From contig NZ_KK211306.1 of NCBI RefSeq assembly GCF_000621565.1, positions 211,886 through 275,885 on the forward strand: a DNA stretch of 64,000 nucleotides. The letters run 5' to 3'. The notes beneath the pieces are model-generated. The model worked only from the letters and a program-made list of their open reading frames with translations, did no database searches and was not told the DNA's origin. The DNA comes from Butyrivibrio sp. LB2008 (GTDB lineage Bacteria; Bacillota; Clostridia; Lachnospirales; Lachnospiraceae). Shown here piece by piece: positions 8,923-17,212 of the stretch (position 1 is the stretch's first letter; every line of letters starts with the position of its first letter). The translations under genes were made by a program, and so were the position numbers.

Positions 8923-10376
8923 TAATCTTCTCCCCCTAAAATATATTTGAACGCATTTTCTTTGTACCATGAATCCTTGTAAGGGAGTTTTACATGCTTT
9001 GCAAGTTTCCTGTTAAATCCCGGATTTTCAAGCTGATCCGCGATCTTGTTTCCAAGAAAAAGAAGTCCGTCATATCCCATCGTAGGTCTTTTTCCGTCAA
9101 GAACGTGTGTAGTCGGAATTCCAAGCTTTGCCGCCCATTCGGGAACTCCTATAAATGCATCGGGTTTAAGTTTGTTTAAAAGATTAACCTGCTCAAATGG
9201 CTGCATGTTGGCAATATCAACCACAAAATTCTTGTGAATATCGTTGAGGTACTCTATGTCAACCTGCGCATCAGCGTCATATGTCGGTGTTTCGAGTCCC
9301 ACAAGTTCCATGCCAAAATCATCTATAAGAGCCGCTGCCGCAAAAGACCTTCCTGTTCCTCCGCATATGAATACTCTTTTTCCCTTAAGTCTTTCCCTAA
9401 GTTCCGCCACAAGCGGTTCAATTCTCTTATGTTCGGAAGCGATGATCTTCTCAACTTCCTCTTCCTTGCCGATAACCTTAGCGATGCCTCTGTACCACTT
9501 GTCGGTATTTCTTATTCCGATAGGCATTACTGTGTGTGAATAAGGTATCTCGTAGTCTTCCCAGAGAGTCTTCATAAACTCATCCGCAAATACTTTACAG
9601 ATAGATGTCGAAGCCTCCGCTGCAGGGATTCTTTTTATCTTTTCAAGAGAGCTGTAAAAAGGAATATAGTTGACCTTTGCACCCAATAGATTTATCATAC
9701 GCTCCATTTCTTTCTGATCGGCGAAACTGACTGTCGTAGGGGCAAAAAGATTTATGAGTCCTTTTTCTTTTTCAACTTTCTCTTTTTTCAAAATATATTT
9801 ATTGATCGAAATAAATGCCGCATCAAACCCGGACGCACAAACTTTGGATTTGAAGCCTTCGCAGTGTATCGGAACCATTATAGTGTCAGGATAATCAGTC
9901 TGAAGATCCTGTGCTATCGCGTCAATATCATCTCCAATGATACCTGATGCGCAGGAAGCATATATAAACGCAAGCTTCGGATTGTATCTCTCGACCGCTT
10001 TCTGAACAGCCTCTCTAAGCTTCTGCTCACCGCCAAATACTACACTCTTCTGATCTATATTTGTAACAATAAGTCTGGGATTTTTGACAACCTTGATTCC
10101 TCTGTGAATCTGTCCGACGCGGTACATATCTACCGCCATGATCGCACATCCGACACATCCCTGCGGAGAATGTGAGATAAAGACAGAATCCTCCAAAGAC
10201 ATAAGCGCCGCCATACTGTTTATCTGCTGACACTGCAGTCCCTGTGCAAAGCTCCTGTCTGCCCTTTTAAGACATCCCTTTTTGTAGTTTTCCGCAACTT
10301 CTTTTCCGGTTGTACCAAGATCGTTTATTCTTCCCGGGATGCTCTCCCTGACTCCCGAATACTGTATGTTTGGCAT
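8922..10376 (-). CDS. Nitrogenase component 1-like protein (NifD/NifE/BchN-type subunit)
   Basis: 484 residues from the ATG at 10376, which has GGGAGAGGTGAAGAA in front; an in-frame ATG further upstream lies inside a terminator hairpin and is rejected. Conserved points: KKGC (residue 34), GLQCQQ (48), SHSPQGCVGC (74 and 77) and YASCASGIIGDDID (about 158), which correspond to the cluster cysteines and the GxIGDD loop of NifD-type proteins. The C-terminal cofactor His environment of NifD is not seen. It overlaps the second subunit by 1 nt, so the two are co-translated and presumably form a heterotetramer. The real substrate is unknown. Confidence 0.82.
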   Translation of the reverse strand: MPNIQYSGVRESIPGRINDLGTTGKEVAENYKKGCLKRADRSFAQGLQCQQINSMAALMSLEDSVFISHSPQGCVGCAIMAVDMYRVGQIHRGIKVVKNPRLIVTNIDQKSVVFGGEQKLREAVQKAVERYNPKLAFIYASCASGIIGDDIDAIAQDLQTDYPDTIMVPIHCEGFKSKVCASGFDAAFISINKYILKKEKVEKEKGLINLFAPTTVSFADQKEMERMINLLGAKVNYIPFYSSLEKIKRIPAAEASTSICKVFADEFMKTLWEDYEIPYSHTVMPIGIRNTDKWYRGIAKVIGKEEEVEKIIASEHKRIEPLVAELRERLKGKRVFICGGTGRSFAAAALIDDFGMELVGLETPTYDADAQVDIEYLNDIHKNFVVDIANMQPFEQVNLLNKLKPDAFIGVPEWAAKLGIPTTHVLDGKRPTMGYDGLLFLGNKIADQLENPGFNRKLAKHVKLPYKDSWYKENAFKYILGGED

Positions 10377-10413
10377 TTCTTCACCTCTCCCGAAAGATGC
10401 CGACATTTTATAG

Positions 10414-10444
10414 AAAAACCGGAGGTATATCATAACACCTCCGG
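10414..10444 (-). terminator. Terminator-like hairpin / attenuator upstream of the nitrogenase-like pair
   Basis: Stem CCGGAGGT (10419-10426) with ACCTCCGG (10437-10444), followed in the minus direction by TTTTTCT. A second stem (AGCATC 10455-10460 with GATGCT 10471-10476) lies just upstream in the transcript. It sits between the tiny ORF at 10523-10624 and the nitrogenase-like genes. It either ends a short peptide mRNA with some read-through or acts as a regulated attenuator. Confidence 0.7.
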
Positions 10445-10522
10445 CTCTCCGGTCAGCATCGCATTTCTGTGATGCTCAAATCTTATCATAGTATGTCTTT
10501 CGTGAGAATTTGAGAAAACTTA

Positions 10523-10624
10523 TCAGTGCCAATCAGCTGAGGTTATCACTTCGCTCAATATTCCCACGTTACAAACTTCTTCTTTATTAAGATCAATAGT
10601 TGCAACCTGCGCTAAACTACTCAT
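10523..10624 (-). CDS. 33-aa peptide upstream of the nitrogenase-like genes
   Basis: Tiny ORF with a textbook ribosome site (AGGAGG, 8-nt spacing). The peptide begins MSSLAQVATIDLNKEE, contains a single Cys (18) and ends NVGILSEVITSADWH. It has an acidic, helix-prone first half and a hydrophobic second half with Trp-His at the end, a leader-plus-core look that recalls RiPP precursors. No known family was recognised. It lies about 150 nt before the nitrogenase-like pair on the same strand, separated by a hairpin. It could be a substrate of the neighbouring enzymes, a leader peptide for attenuation, or an unrelated signal peptide. The ribosome site and ORF are seen; the roles are inference. Confidence 0.5.
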   Translation of the reverse strand: MSSLAQVATIDLNKEEVCNVGILSEVITSADWH

Positions 10625-10674
10625 ATTCCGGCACCTCCTGTAAGCGTGATTTCTTCATCGTCGTTGCTAAACAT
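10621..10674 (-). CDS. Possible 17-aa leader peptide overlapping the 33-aa ORF
   Basis: ATG followed by 16 sense codons (starts MFSNDDEEIT, ends LTGGAGI) whose TGA overlaps the next ATG as ATGA, a translational-coupling arrangement. Its own ribosome site is weak and far away (GGAG about 14 nt upstream). The terminal TGGAG residues simply reflect the AGGAGG of the next gene, so this may be a chance frame. Confidence 0.25.
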   Translation of the reverse strand: MFSNDDEEITLTGGAGI

Positions 10675-10784
10675 CTTGCCGGTTTATACTCCGCTAGTTT
10701 TTTACCGATTCTTTTGCTTGAACCAAAACATTCTCCTTTCTTAGGCCCTCAAAGCTGCCGGTAATAATCTTTTTTATATACGAC

Positions 10785-10818
10785 AAAAGCCAGAGGCCTT
10801 TATATACCTCTGGCTTTT
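10785..10818. terminator. Bidirectional terminator hairpin
   Basis: 12-bp perfect stem AAAAGCCAGAGG / CCTCTGGCTTTT around a 10-nt loop, with a U-tract possible on either strand. It separates the tiny-ORF/nitrogenase-like unit from whatever is transcribed from the right. Confidence 0.75.
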
Positions 10819-10927
10819 CAGTCAGTAATTCATCTCTTTGTTGGACATAATATACAACAAAGAAATCCTGCTGGCTATTCAGTTATTTTTATCTCAAGCT
10901 ATAACAATTTATTATCATAATGGCAGT

Positions 10928-11113
10928 TTATAACGTAAACTTAAATTCGTTATTTCCTTTTTCGATGAAATTTCCCTCCAGAGTAGCCAGTCTGCAAATT
11001 GAAATTTTAGCCTCATTATCATGCATCCAACCTGACTGAGTTGAAAGATAACTGTATACTTCATTGGCTCCCTGATTCTTTGCTACGTTGACTAAATCTG
11101 CTCTTTTCTTCAC
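10928..11113 (-). pseudogene. Gene remnant fused to tandem repeat
   Basis: A 61-codon open frame whose first codons fall in the last unit of the 84-bp tandem repeat and whose remainder (VYSYLSTQSGWMHDNEAKIS and GNFIEKGNNEFKFTL) looks like a real protein C-terminus, possibly a winged-helix tail. The only start is a GTG without a ribosome site. This is best read as the 3' piece of a decayed gene whose 5' part was lost to the repeat. No family assigned. Confidence 0.35.
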
Positions 11114-11339
11114 TCTTAGTCACTTTTCCCTAAAAACTTATGCTTCATCAAAGGCAGATTTATTTGATGCGTTGACTAAATCAGCTCTTTTCCTCGCTCT
11201 TAGTCACTTTTCCCTAAAAACTTATGCTCCATCAAAGGCAGATTTCTTTGATGCGTTGACTAAATCTGCTCTTTTCCTCGCTCTTAGTCACTTTTCCCTA
11301 AAAACTTGTGCTCCATCAAAGGCAGATTTCCGTGAACTT
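11088..11339. repeat. Three tandem copies of an 84-bp repeat
   Basis: Units begin TTGACTAAATC at 11088, 11172 and 11256, exactly 84 bp apart and about 95 percent alike. Because 84 is divisible by 3, the plus strand stays open across all copies (KSALFLALSHFSLKT repeated), and the minus strand repeats a short MEHKFLGKSD frame. No ribosome site precedes the plus frame, so coding is doubtful. The array merges into the gene remnant on the left and the palindrome repeat on the right. Confidence 0.85.
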
Positions 11340-11409
11340 CGCCTCCTCACATGGCGGAGCGCTTTTAGGCGTGAATAGGGCCTTTCGAAGAAATTTTCTA
11401 TTTAAAAAA

Positions 11410-11546
11410 GCATTTCGCTCGCGAAATGCTAGCGCGCGAGCGGTATTGCGAAGCAATAAATTTCTCGTCCGCGAGCTGCGCATCCATAGCGGAGCGCTTT
11501 TTGTTTTATAGGAAATCCGGAGGAATTTCCTATAAAACAAAAAGCG
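11410..11546 (+). repeat. Dispersed palindromic repeat, copy 1
   Basis: Hairpin GCATTTCG-CTCG-CGAAATGC, a G+C-rich arm with GCGCATCCATAGCGGAGCG, then an A+T-rich perfect palindrome (about 20-bp stem around AGGAAATCC/GGAATTTCCT flanked by T5 and A5). The same architecture recurs at 13952, 26501, 34057, 35125 and 63621, and the palindrome alone at 47071. The palindrome can act as a bidirectional terminator. Confidence 0.75.
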
Positions 11547-11601
11547 ACGCAAAAGATGAATTCATCTAATGCGCCGCCTATAAATTTTCAATAATGGCAG
11601 T

Positions 11602-11697
11602 TTGTTCCGTAAATTAGAAAGTTCTGCTCTCGCACCGTAGGTGCTCGCCAGAACAAAGTAGTACACTAGGCTCGAAAATACCTCGCTAGGTGATTAC
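11602..11697 (-). repeat. 3'-flank module of tpiA (shared with pgk and gap)
   Basis: Directly after the tpiA stop the minus strand reads GTAATCACCTAGCGAGG, then TTTTCGAG, TAGTGTACTACTTTGTTC and a hairpin (GTTCTG...CAGAAC enclosing GCACC...GGTGC). The same blocks follow pgk (12487-12676) and, in part, gap (14120-14236). It may be an mRNA 3' structure or a repeat inserted at gene ends. Confidence 0.6.
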
Positions 11698-11700
11698 TTT

Positions 11701-12447
11701 TTATGCATTTACGATTTTTCCGAAGTCAGCCTTAAGGCTTGCTCCGCCGATAAGTCCGCCGTCAATGTTGGGCTTTGAAAGAAGCTCTGCAGCATTTCCT
11801 GCATTCATAGATCCGCCGTACTGAATACGAACCTCATCAGCTGTTGCCTGATCGTAAAGCTTAGCAATAAGCTCACGGATAAGCTTACATACTTCCTCAG
11901 CCTGATCTGCTGTAGCTGTCTCGCCTGTTCCGATTGCCCAGATAGGCTCGTAAGCGATAACGAGCTTCTTAACCTGATCAGCTGTTACGCCGTCAAGATC
12001 CCATGTGATCTGTCTCTCGATCCACTCTTTGTAAGTATCAGCCTTACGAAGTGCAAGAGACTCACCGCAGCAAAGGATAGGTGTAAGACCTGAAGCAAAT
12101 GCTTTCTTTACTTTCTGGTTGATAAGGATATCGTTCTCTCCGAAGATATCTCTTCTCTCTGAATGTCCGATGATGATGTACTCTACACCGGCATCCTTGA
12201 GCATAGGAGCTGAAATCTCTCCTGTGAATGCTCCGCTGTCTACAATGTAGAAGTTCTCTGCACCTACGTGTACGTTTGTGCCCTTAACAGCGTTAACTAC
12301 GGGTACAATATCGATTGCAGGTACGCAGTAAACTACGTCTACATCATCATTCTTTACAAGATCCTTGAGCTCTTCACAAAGAGCTACTGCCTCACTGGGA
12401 GTCTTGTTCATCTTCCAGTTTCCGGCGATTATTCTTCTACGTGCCAT
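11701..12447 (-). CDS. tpiA: Triosephosphate isomerase
   Basis: 248 residues; interconverts dihydroxyacetone phosphate and glyceraldehyde 3-phosphate in the cytosol. GNWKMNK gives the N/K active-site pair, IIGHSERRD the catalytic His, and [13 protein letters not shown] the catalytic Glu; the phosphate-binding GGSMNAGNA and GLIGGASLK loops follow. The start is set at the ATG after GAGGTGGAAAAC; a GTG three codons upstream is part of that ribosome site. It is the last of the glycolytic cluster gap-pgk-tpiA on this strand, each gene being separated by repeat-rich gaps rather than tightly packed. Confidence 0.98.
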   Translation of the reverse strand: MARRRIIAGNWKMNKTPSEAVALCEELKDLVKNDDVDVVYCVPAIDIVPVVNAVKGTNVHVGAENFYIVDSGAFTGEISAPMLKDAGVEYIIIGHSERRDIFGENDILINQKVKKAFASGLTPILCCGESLALRKADTYKEWIERQITWDLDGVTADQVKKLVIAYEPIWAIGTGETATADQAEEVCKLIRELIAKLYDQATADEVRIQYGGSMNAGNAAELLSKPNIDGGLIGGASLKADFGKIVNA

Positions 12448-12486
12448 GTTTTCCACCTCTATATTTTTGTAATATTTACTTCTTGA

Positions 12487-12676
12487 TTTTCACAAGGAAG
12501 TTACACTTCGCTTTGCTCAGTGTAACACGTTCGAACCAGATTCGATAATACCTCATCAGGTTCTCACAGCCGAACTACCGACTCGAAAAAACCTCGTCTT
12601 GCGGAAGTTCGACTCTCGCGCTTCGCGCTCGATCGAACAAAGTAGTACACTAAGCTCGAAAAGACCTCGCTAAGTG
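12487..12676 (-). repeat. 3'-flank repeat region of pgk
   Basis: 190 bp between pgk and tpiA made of the shared module: AAAAAGTAATCACTTAGCGA directly after the pgk stop, CGAGCTTAGTGTACTACTTT, then a CGAAC...GTTCG stem, an internal second copy with GACTCGAAAAAACCTCG, and a terminal hairpin GTTACACT...AGTGTAAC (about 12499-12526). No ORF. It may slow or stop transcription before tpiA. Confidence 0.6.
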
Positions 12677-12677
12677 A

Positions 12678-13916
12678 TTACTTTTTATCATCAGCTGCTA
12701 CAACTCCGGGAAGTGCTTTACCCTCGAGGAACTCAAGAGATGCACCGCCACCTGTTGAGATGTGGCTCATCTTGTCAGCAAATCCAAGCTGGTTAACAGC
12801 TGCTGCACTATCACCACCACCGATGATTGTTGTAGCTGTTGTCTCTGCAAGAGCCTTAGCTACAGCCTTTGTTCCTTCAGCAAGAACAGGGTTCTCGAAT
12901 ACACCCATAGGTCCGTTCCAAACAACTGTCTTAGCTGACTTAACAGCCTCAGCGAAGAGATCACGTGTCTTAAGACCGATATCAAGACCTTCCTTGTCAG
13001 CAGGAATCTGATTTGAAGGAACGATCTCTGTCTCGATGCTGGGGTTGTCGATAGGATCAGGGAATCCTGCTGAAACTACAGTATCGATGGGAAGAAGAAG
13101 CTGCTTGCCGTTAGCCTTAGCCTTTTCAAGCATTTCCTTACAATAATCAAGCTTTGTGTCGTCTACAAGAGACTTACCAACCTCATAGCCCTGAGCCTTG
13201 AGGAATGTGAATGCCATACCACCACCGATGATAAGTGTATCGCACTTCTCGATGAGGTTATTGATAACATTGAGCTTATCTGCAACCTTAGCACCACCAA
13301 GGATAGCTACGAAAGGTCTTACAGGATTCTCAACTGCATTTCCGAGGAAATCGATTTCCTTCTGCATGAGGTATCCAACTGCGTTGTTTCCGCCCTTCTC
13401 TGTGATGAACTTTGTAACACCTGCTACAGAAGCGTGTGCTCTGTGAGCTGATCCGAAAGCATCGCATACATAGTCATCAGCAAGCTCTGCGAGCTCTTTT
13501 GCAAAAGCATCGCCTGCTTCTTCGGGCTTTGTCTCTTCCTTGCCTCTGAAACGAGTATTCTGAAGAAGAACAACATCTCCCTCATTCATAGCTGCTACTG
13601 CTGCTGTTGCATCAGCGCCTGTTACGTTATAATCAGAAATGAACTTAACCTCTTTGCCGAGCTTCTCAGAAAGTCTCTTTGCAACAGGTGCAAGTGACTC
13701 ACCCTCGTTAGGGCCGTTCTTTACTTTACCAAGGTGTGAGCAAAGAATAACCTTGCCGCCATCCTTTATAAGCTTGTTGATTGTAGGAAGAGCTGCTACT
13801 ACTCTTGTCTCATCTGTAATCTCTCCGTTCTTGAGAGGAACGTTGAAGTCGCAACGAACAAGTACGCGTCTTCCCTTTACGTTGATATCGTCTACTGATT
13901 TCTTATTAAGACTCAT
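12678..13916 (-). CDS. pgk: Phosphoglycerate kinase
   Basis: 412 residues; transfers the acyl phosphate of 1,3-bisphosphoglycerate to ADP in the ATP-generating step of lower glycolysis. N-lobe signature [12 protein letters not shown] with the substrate-binding DFN, ASVAGVT region, and the C-lobe nucleotide site with [16 protein letters not shown] and GGGDSAAAV. Length is about 15 residues above average because of a short insertion and a Lys-rich tail. AAAGGAG lies 7 nt before the ATG. Its 5' gap contains a dispersed palindrome, so it likely has its own promoter. Confidence 0.98.
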   Translation of the reverse strand: MSLNKKSVDDINVKGRRVLVRCDFNVPLKNGEITDETRVVAALPTINKLIKDGGKVILCSHLGKVKNGPNEGESLAPVAKRLSEKLGKEVKFISDYNVTGADATAAVAAMNEGDVVLLQNTRFRGKEETKPEEAGDAFAKELAELADDYVCDAFGSAHRAHASVAGVTKFITEKGGNNAVGYLMQKEIDFLGNAVENPVRPFVAILGGAKVADKLNVINNLIEKCDTLIIGGGMAFTFLKAQGYEVGKSLVDDTKLDYCKEMLEKAKANGKQLLLPIDTVVSAGFPDPIDNPSIETEIVPSNQIPADKEGLDIGLKTRDLFAEAVKSAKTVVWNGPMGVFENPVLAEGTKAVAKALAETTATTIIGGGDSAAAVNQLGFADKMSHISTGGGASLEFLEGKALPGVVAADDKK

Positions 13917-13951
13917 TTTTGTTCTCCTTTGTAATAAAAATTGATGATAAA

Positions 13952-14076
13952 GAGTCGCTTGCGACTCTTTCGCGCACGAGCGGATTGCGTAAGCAATAAT
14001 TTCATTTCCGCGAGTTGCGCATCCATAGCGGAGCTTTATTTATATCATAGGAAAGCAATTTCCTATGATATAAATA
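13952..14076 (+). repeat. Dispersed palindromic repeat, copy 2
   Basis: Starts with a GAGTCGC...GCGACTC hairpin, then CGGATTGCGTAAGCAAT, GTTGCGCATCCATAGCGGAG and the A+T-rich palindrome TTTATATCATAGGAAA / TTTCCTATGATATAAA around GCA. It lies between the gap terminator and pgk. Confidence 0.75.
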
Positions 14077-14078
14077 AA

Positions 14079-14107
14079 GGGCCTGGTCCTAACGGACCGG
14101 ACCCTTA
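14079..14107 (-). terminator. Terminator-like hairpin after gap
   Basis: AAGGG...CCCTT outer and GGTCC-TAAC-GGACC inner stems; minus direction continues TTTATTTATA. Confidence 0.55.
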
Positions 14108-14119
14108 TAGTTAAACTGT

Positions 14120-14236
14120 GTTCATACGGAAGTTCGACTCTCGTATAAGGAGGTTCTACATTCGCTTCGCTCAGTAGAACTAAGTTCGAACTGCCGACTC
14201 GAAACTACCTCGTCAGGTTCTCACTTATCGCTAGGT
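14120..14236 (-). repeat. 3'-flank repeat region of gap
   Basis: After the gap stop: GTAATCACCTAGCGA, GTGAGAACCTGACGAGGTAG, TTTCGAGTCGG, GTTCGAAC and a GTTCTAC...GTAGAAC stem. The blocks match those flanking pgk and tpiA. Confidence 0.55.
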
Positions 14237-14238
14237 GA

Positions 14239-15264
14239 TTACTTAACGAATTTCTCGAAGTACTTGATTGTACGAACCATCTGTGATGTGTATGAGTTCT
14301 CGTTGTCATACCATGAAACAACCTGAACTTCATAGAGGTCATCACCGATCTTGTTAACCATTGTCTGTGTTGCATCGAAGAGTGAACCATATGTCATTCC
14401 AACGATATCTGATGATACGATCTCATCCTCGTTGTATCCGAATGTCTCAGGATCAGAAGCCTTCTTCATAGCCTCGTTGATAGCTTCCTTAGTTACCTCT
14501 GTGCTTGACTTAACAACTGCGAAAAGAAGAGTTGTTGAACCTGTAGGAACAGGAACTCTCTGAGCAGCTCCGATGAGCTTTCCGTTAAGTTCAGGGATAA
14601 CAAGGCCGATAGCCTTTGCAGCACCTGTTGAGTTAGGAACGATGTTAACAGCGCCTGCACGTGCTCTTCTAAGGTCACCCTTTCTCTGAGGTCCGTCAAG
14701 GATCATCTGATCACCTGTGTAAGCATGGATTGTTGCCATGATACCTGACTGGATAGGTGCGAAATCGTTAAGAGCCTTAGCCATAGGTGCAAGGCAGTTT
14801 GTTGTACATGATGCAGCTGAGATGATGTTATCCTCTGCTGTAAGTGTCTCGTGGTTAACATTGTATACGATAGTAGGAAGATCATTTCCTGCAGGAGCAG
14901 AAATAACTACCTTCTTAGCACCGGCATCGATATGAGCCTGTGCCTTAGCCTTTGATGTGTAGAAACCTGTACACTCAAGAACAACGTCTACACCAATCTT
15001 GCCCCAAGGAAGGTTCTTAGCATCTGCCTCTTTGTAGATTGTGATCTCCTTGCCATTAACTGTGATTGAATTCTCGCTGTAAGAAACCTTGTCAGCATAC
15101 TTGTACTTGCCCTGTGATGAATCATACTTAAGAAGATGAGCAAGCATCTTAGGATCTGTAAGATCGTTGATTGCTACGATCTCTGTTCCTTCATGCTCAA
15201 ACATCTGTCTGAAAGCAAGACGTCCGATACGACCAAAACCATTGATTGCTACTTTAACTGCCAT
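14239..15264 (-). CDS. gap: Glyceraldehyde-3-phosphate dehydrogenase, type I
   Basis: 341 residues; NAD-dependent oxidation and phosphorylation of glyceraldehyde 3-phosphate. Rossmann signature INGFGRIGR at residues 7-15, catalytic Cys in [10 protein letters not shown] (about 155), catalytic His in the HAYTGDQ loop, and the C-terminal [12 protein letters not shown]. Ribosome site AGGAGG 7-8 nt before the ATG. It is the first gene of the glycolytic cluster. The 250-bp region upstream (15265-15514) is A+T rich and should hold its promoter, divergent from the PHP phosphatase gene. Confidence 0.98.
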   Translation of the reverse strand: MAVKVAINGFGRIGRLAFRQMFEHEGTEIVAINDLTDPKMLAHLLKYDSSQGKYKYADKVSYSENSITVNGKEITIYKEADAKNLPWGKIGVDVVLECTGFYTSKAKAQAHIDAGAKKVVISAPAGNDLPTIVYNVNHETLTAEDNIISAASCTTNCLAPMAKALNDFAPIQSGIMATIHAYTGDQMILDGPQRKGDLRRARAGAVNIVPNSTGAAKAIGLVIPELNGKLIGAAQRVPVPTGSTTLLFAVVKSSTEVTKEAINEAMKKASDPETFGYNEDEIVSSDIVGMTYGSLFDATQTMVNKIGDDLYEVQVVSWYDNENSYTSQMVRTIKYFEKFVK

Positions 15265-15514
15265 TTTAAGTTCCTCCTAAAATGAATATAATATTTAATT
15301 GCTGCTTAATATCACACTAATTGATAATTTTTTATCAGCAACTCTAATTCTAATAAAAAATGTAGCATAAATCAAGTAAGAATATTATGATATAGATGTC
15401 AAAAAATCAAAAATGCGTACATGCTTGCATGTTAAGCTTTTTGACCTTTTGACTCTAACAAACATGAGGAATTAGCGATTTGCTTTGCAAATCAGCGGTT
15501 TCACGGAGAATATT

Positions 15515-16333
15515 ATGATCTTACCGGCAGATTATCATTTACACACACACAACTCAGGCGACAGCGAAGCTCCCATGGAGGACATGATAAAAAGTGCCAT
15601 TTCCAGAGGTCTCAAAGAAATCTGTTTTACAGAGCACATGGACATGGATTTCCCAATTACGTCAGACACTCCAAAAGACTGCTTTACTCTAAACACCGCC
15701 GCATACAAAGAAGAACTTCTCAAATATAAAGAACTATATAAAGATGAGATAACCATAAAGTTCGGAGTTGAAGTAGGTATGCAAACACACATTGCTTCAA
15801 AAAACTCCGAATATATCAATTCAGAGTCTTTTGACTTCGTCATAGCATCAATCCATCTTATCGACGGTCAGGATCCCTACTACCCTGTTTTCTGGGAAGG
15901 TCGCGAAAGCAGTGACACTTTCAAACATTACTTTGAGATCACTCTCGATAACATAATGCATTTCGACGATTACTGTGTTCTTGGGCACCTTGATTACCTG
16001 GCACGCTACGTTCCCAAAGAATACAAACCTTATTTTTGGCAGGATTATTCAGATATTATAGATGCTATTTTGATCCACTTGATAAAAAAAGATAAGGGAC
16101 TTGATTTCAATACCAGCGCACTTTTTAAAAGCGGTGCTTCCACAAACCCTCATCCCGATATCTTAAAAAGATACAAAGAACTGGGAGGCAAAATAATCAC
16201 ATTCGGTTCCGATGCCCATACCCCAAAAGCACTGGCCGGCGCATTTGAAAAAGCAAAAACCATCGCACAAATATGCGGTTTTGATGAGTATTGCACTTTC
16301 GAAAAATGTTCCCCTATTTTCCACAAGCTTTGA
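15515..16333 (+). CDS. PHP-family histidinol-phosphatase (HisK/HisJ type)
   Basis: 272 residues. The PHP metal-binding motif DYHLHTHNSGDSE opens the protein, ICFTEHMD follows near residue 43, VASIH near 110, GHLDYLAR near 145 and GSDAHTP near 225; together these bind the three catalytic metals. The family hydrolyses histidinol phosphate or related phosphoesters. The ATG at 15515 has GGAG 8 nt upstream and leads straight into the fold, unlike an upstream start. A small GATTTGC-TTT-GCAAATC hairpin lies just before the ribosome site. There are no other his genes nearby, so the substrate is less certain than the fold. Confidence 0.88.
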   Translation: MILPADYHLHTHNSGDSEAPMEDMIKSAISRGLKEICFTEHMDMDFPITSDTPKDCFTLNTAAYKEELLKYKELYKDEITIKFGVEVGMQTHIASKNSEYINSESFDFVIASIHLIDGQDPYYPVFWEGRESSDTFKHYFEITLDNIMHFDDYCVLGHLDYLARYVPKEYKPYFWQDYSDIIDAILIHLIKKDKGLDFNTSALFKSGASTNPHPDILKRYKELGGKIITFGSDAHTPKALAGAFEKAKTIAQICGFDEYCTFEKCSPIFHKL

Positions 16334-16471
16334 TCGGTGTTTTGCAAGTTTATCATATAGCTTTATAAGATAAACGAAATATAGTAAAATGTTGTTGAGA
16401 TTTTGAAAACGACATCGCAATATATCAATCCTTATATGCGATGTGTGTTGTAGCAACCGCGCGGAGGCAAT

Positions 16472-17212
16472 ATGAGGGAAGAATTTTATACAAGAGGGAA
16501 GAGAACCAACTTATACAACTCTATATTCATGTATAAGTCTGTTTCTCTTTGTGTTTTATGCATTACTGCTGCTATTTTGACATTTAACTGCAGGTCAGAC
16601 CTCATAAAATTTGACTTTTCACACAATAAAACTTCGCAAAGGCTCTTGCTATCTGTCTTAATCTTTGTTTTAATTGTATTTATTTCAGTTGTTATTGATT
16701 TCTATATACTAAAAAAGACTACAAATATAGGCTTTAAACTAAATAGACTTGCCTACCTCGATAAACTCACGGGGCTTCCGAACAGATTCAGTTGCGATCT
16801 TTTGTTCGAGAGTTTCAACGGTACAGACAGACTACCCGGGGTCGGCTTTATTGTTATGAGAATAAATAATCTTCCGGCAGTAAATCAGAGCACAGGTCAC
16901 GACAACGGAAATAACCTCATCTACGAATTCTGCTACATTCTCGAAGATGTCGGTGAAAAGTACGGATACGTCGGAAGAAACGGCGGAAATGAATTTATCA
17001 TTATGATTGAAAACTGTTCGGACACCGACTGTGACTTGTTCCTTTCAGACCTCACAAAGAGAATCCGCGGCTACAATGAAATGGCTGTTGGAACTCCTCT
17101 TGAGATCTCATATGCCGGTGTACTCAATTCCGAGGAAAAGAAAAAAACAATGTCCGAACTTATATCTTTGGCCTATAAGAAATTAAAGGATATACCACAG
17201 ATACTCTCATGA
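16472..17212 (+). CDS. Membrane protein with degenerate GGDEF domain
   Basis: 246 residues: two membrane helices (about 18-38 and 49-73), then a GGDEF fold beginning LAYLDKLTGLPNRF. The active-site motif reads GRNGGNEF, with Asn in place of the catalytic Asp/Glu, and the domain is short. It therefore probably does not make c-di-GMP and may bind nucleotide or act as a structural or sensor element. Ribosome site CGGAGG precedes the ATG; a hairpin (ACATCGCA...TGCGATGT, 16410-16443) lies upstream. The end overlaps the transglutaminase gene by 4 nt, placing it in the pseudopilin-like operon. Confidence 0.8.
   Translation: MREEFYTRGKRTNLYNSIFMYKSVSLCVLCITAAILTFNCRSDLIKFDFSHNKTSQRLLLSVLIFVLIVFISVVIDFYILKKTTNIGFKLNRLAYLDKLTGLPNRFSCDLLFESFNGTDRLPGVGFIVMRINNLPAVNQSTGHDNGNNLIYEFCYILEDVGEKYGYVGRNGGNEFIIMIENCSDTDCDLFLSDLTKRIRGYNEMAVGTPLEISYAGVLNSEEKKKTMSELISLAYKKLKDIPQILS

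Noticed and set aside
7633..10376. True nitrogenase
   Set aside because: No FeMo-cofactor His motif seen, and no nifH, nifB or other nif genes in the window.
10640..10760. Further tiny frames upstream of the 33-aa ORF (MFWFKQKNR and a TTG-started 10-mer)
   Set aside because: Too short and badly spaced from the GAAAGGAG site; no supporting pattern.
11088..11339. CRISPR array
   Set aside because: Units are near-identical over their full length; no spacers.
10928..11378. Plus-strand 96-codon frame with repeated KSALFLALSHFSLKT
   Set aside because: No ribosome site; the open frame follows automatically from an 84-bp repeat unit without stops.
12487..14236. tRNA genes suggested by GTTCGAAC blocks
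   Set aside because: No cloverleaf or acceptor stem; the blocks belong to the 3'-flank repeat.
16410..16443. c-di-GMP riboswitch before the GGDEF gene
   Set aside because: Only a simple ACATCGCA...TGCGATGT hairpin; the GACGCAAAGC block is missing.
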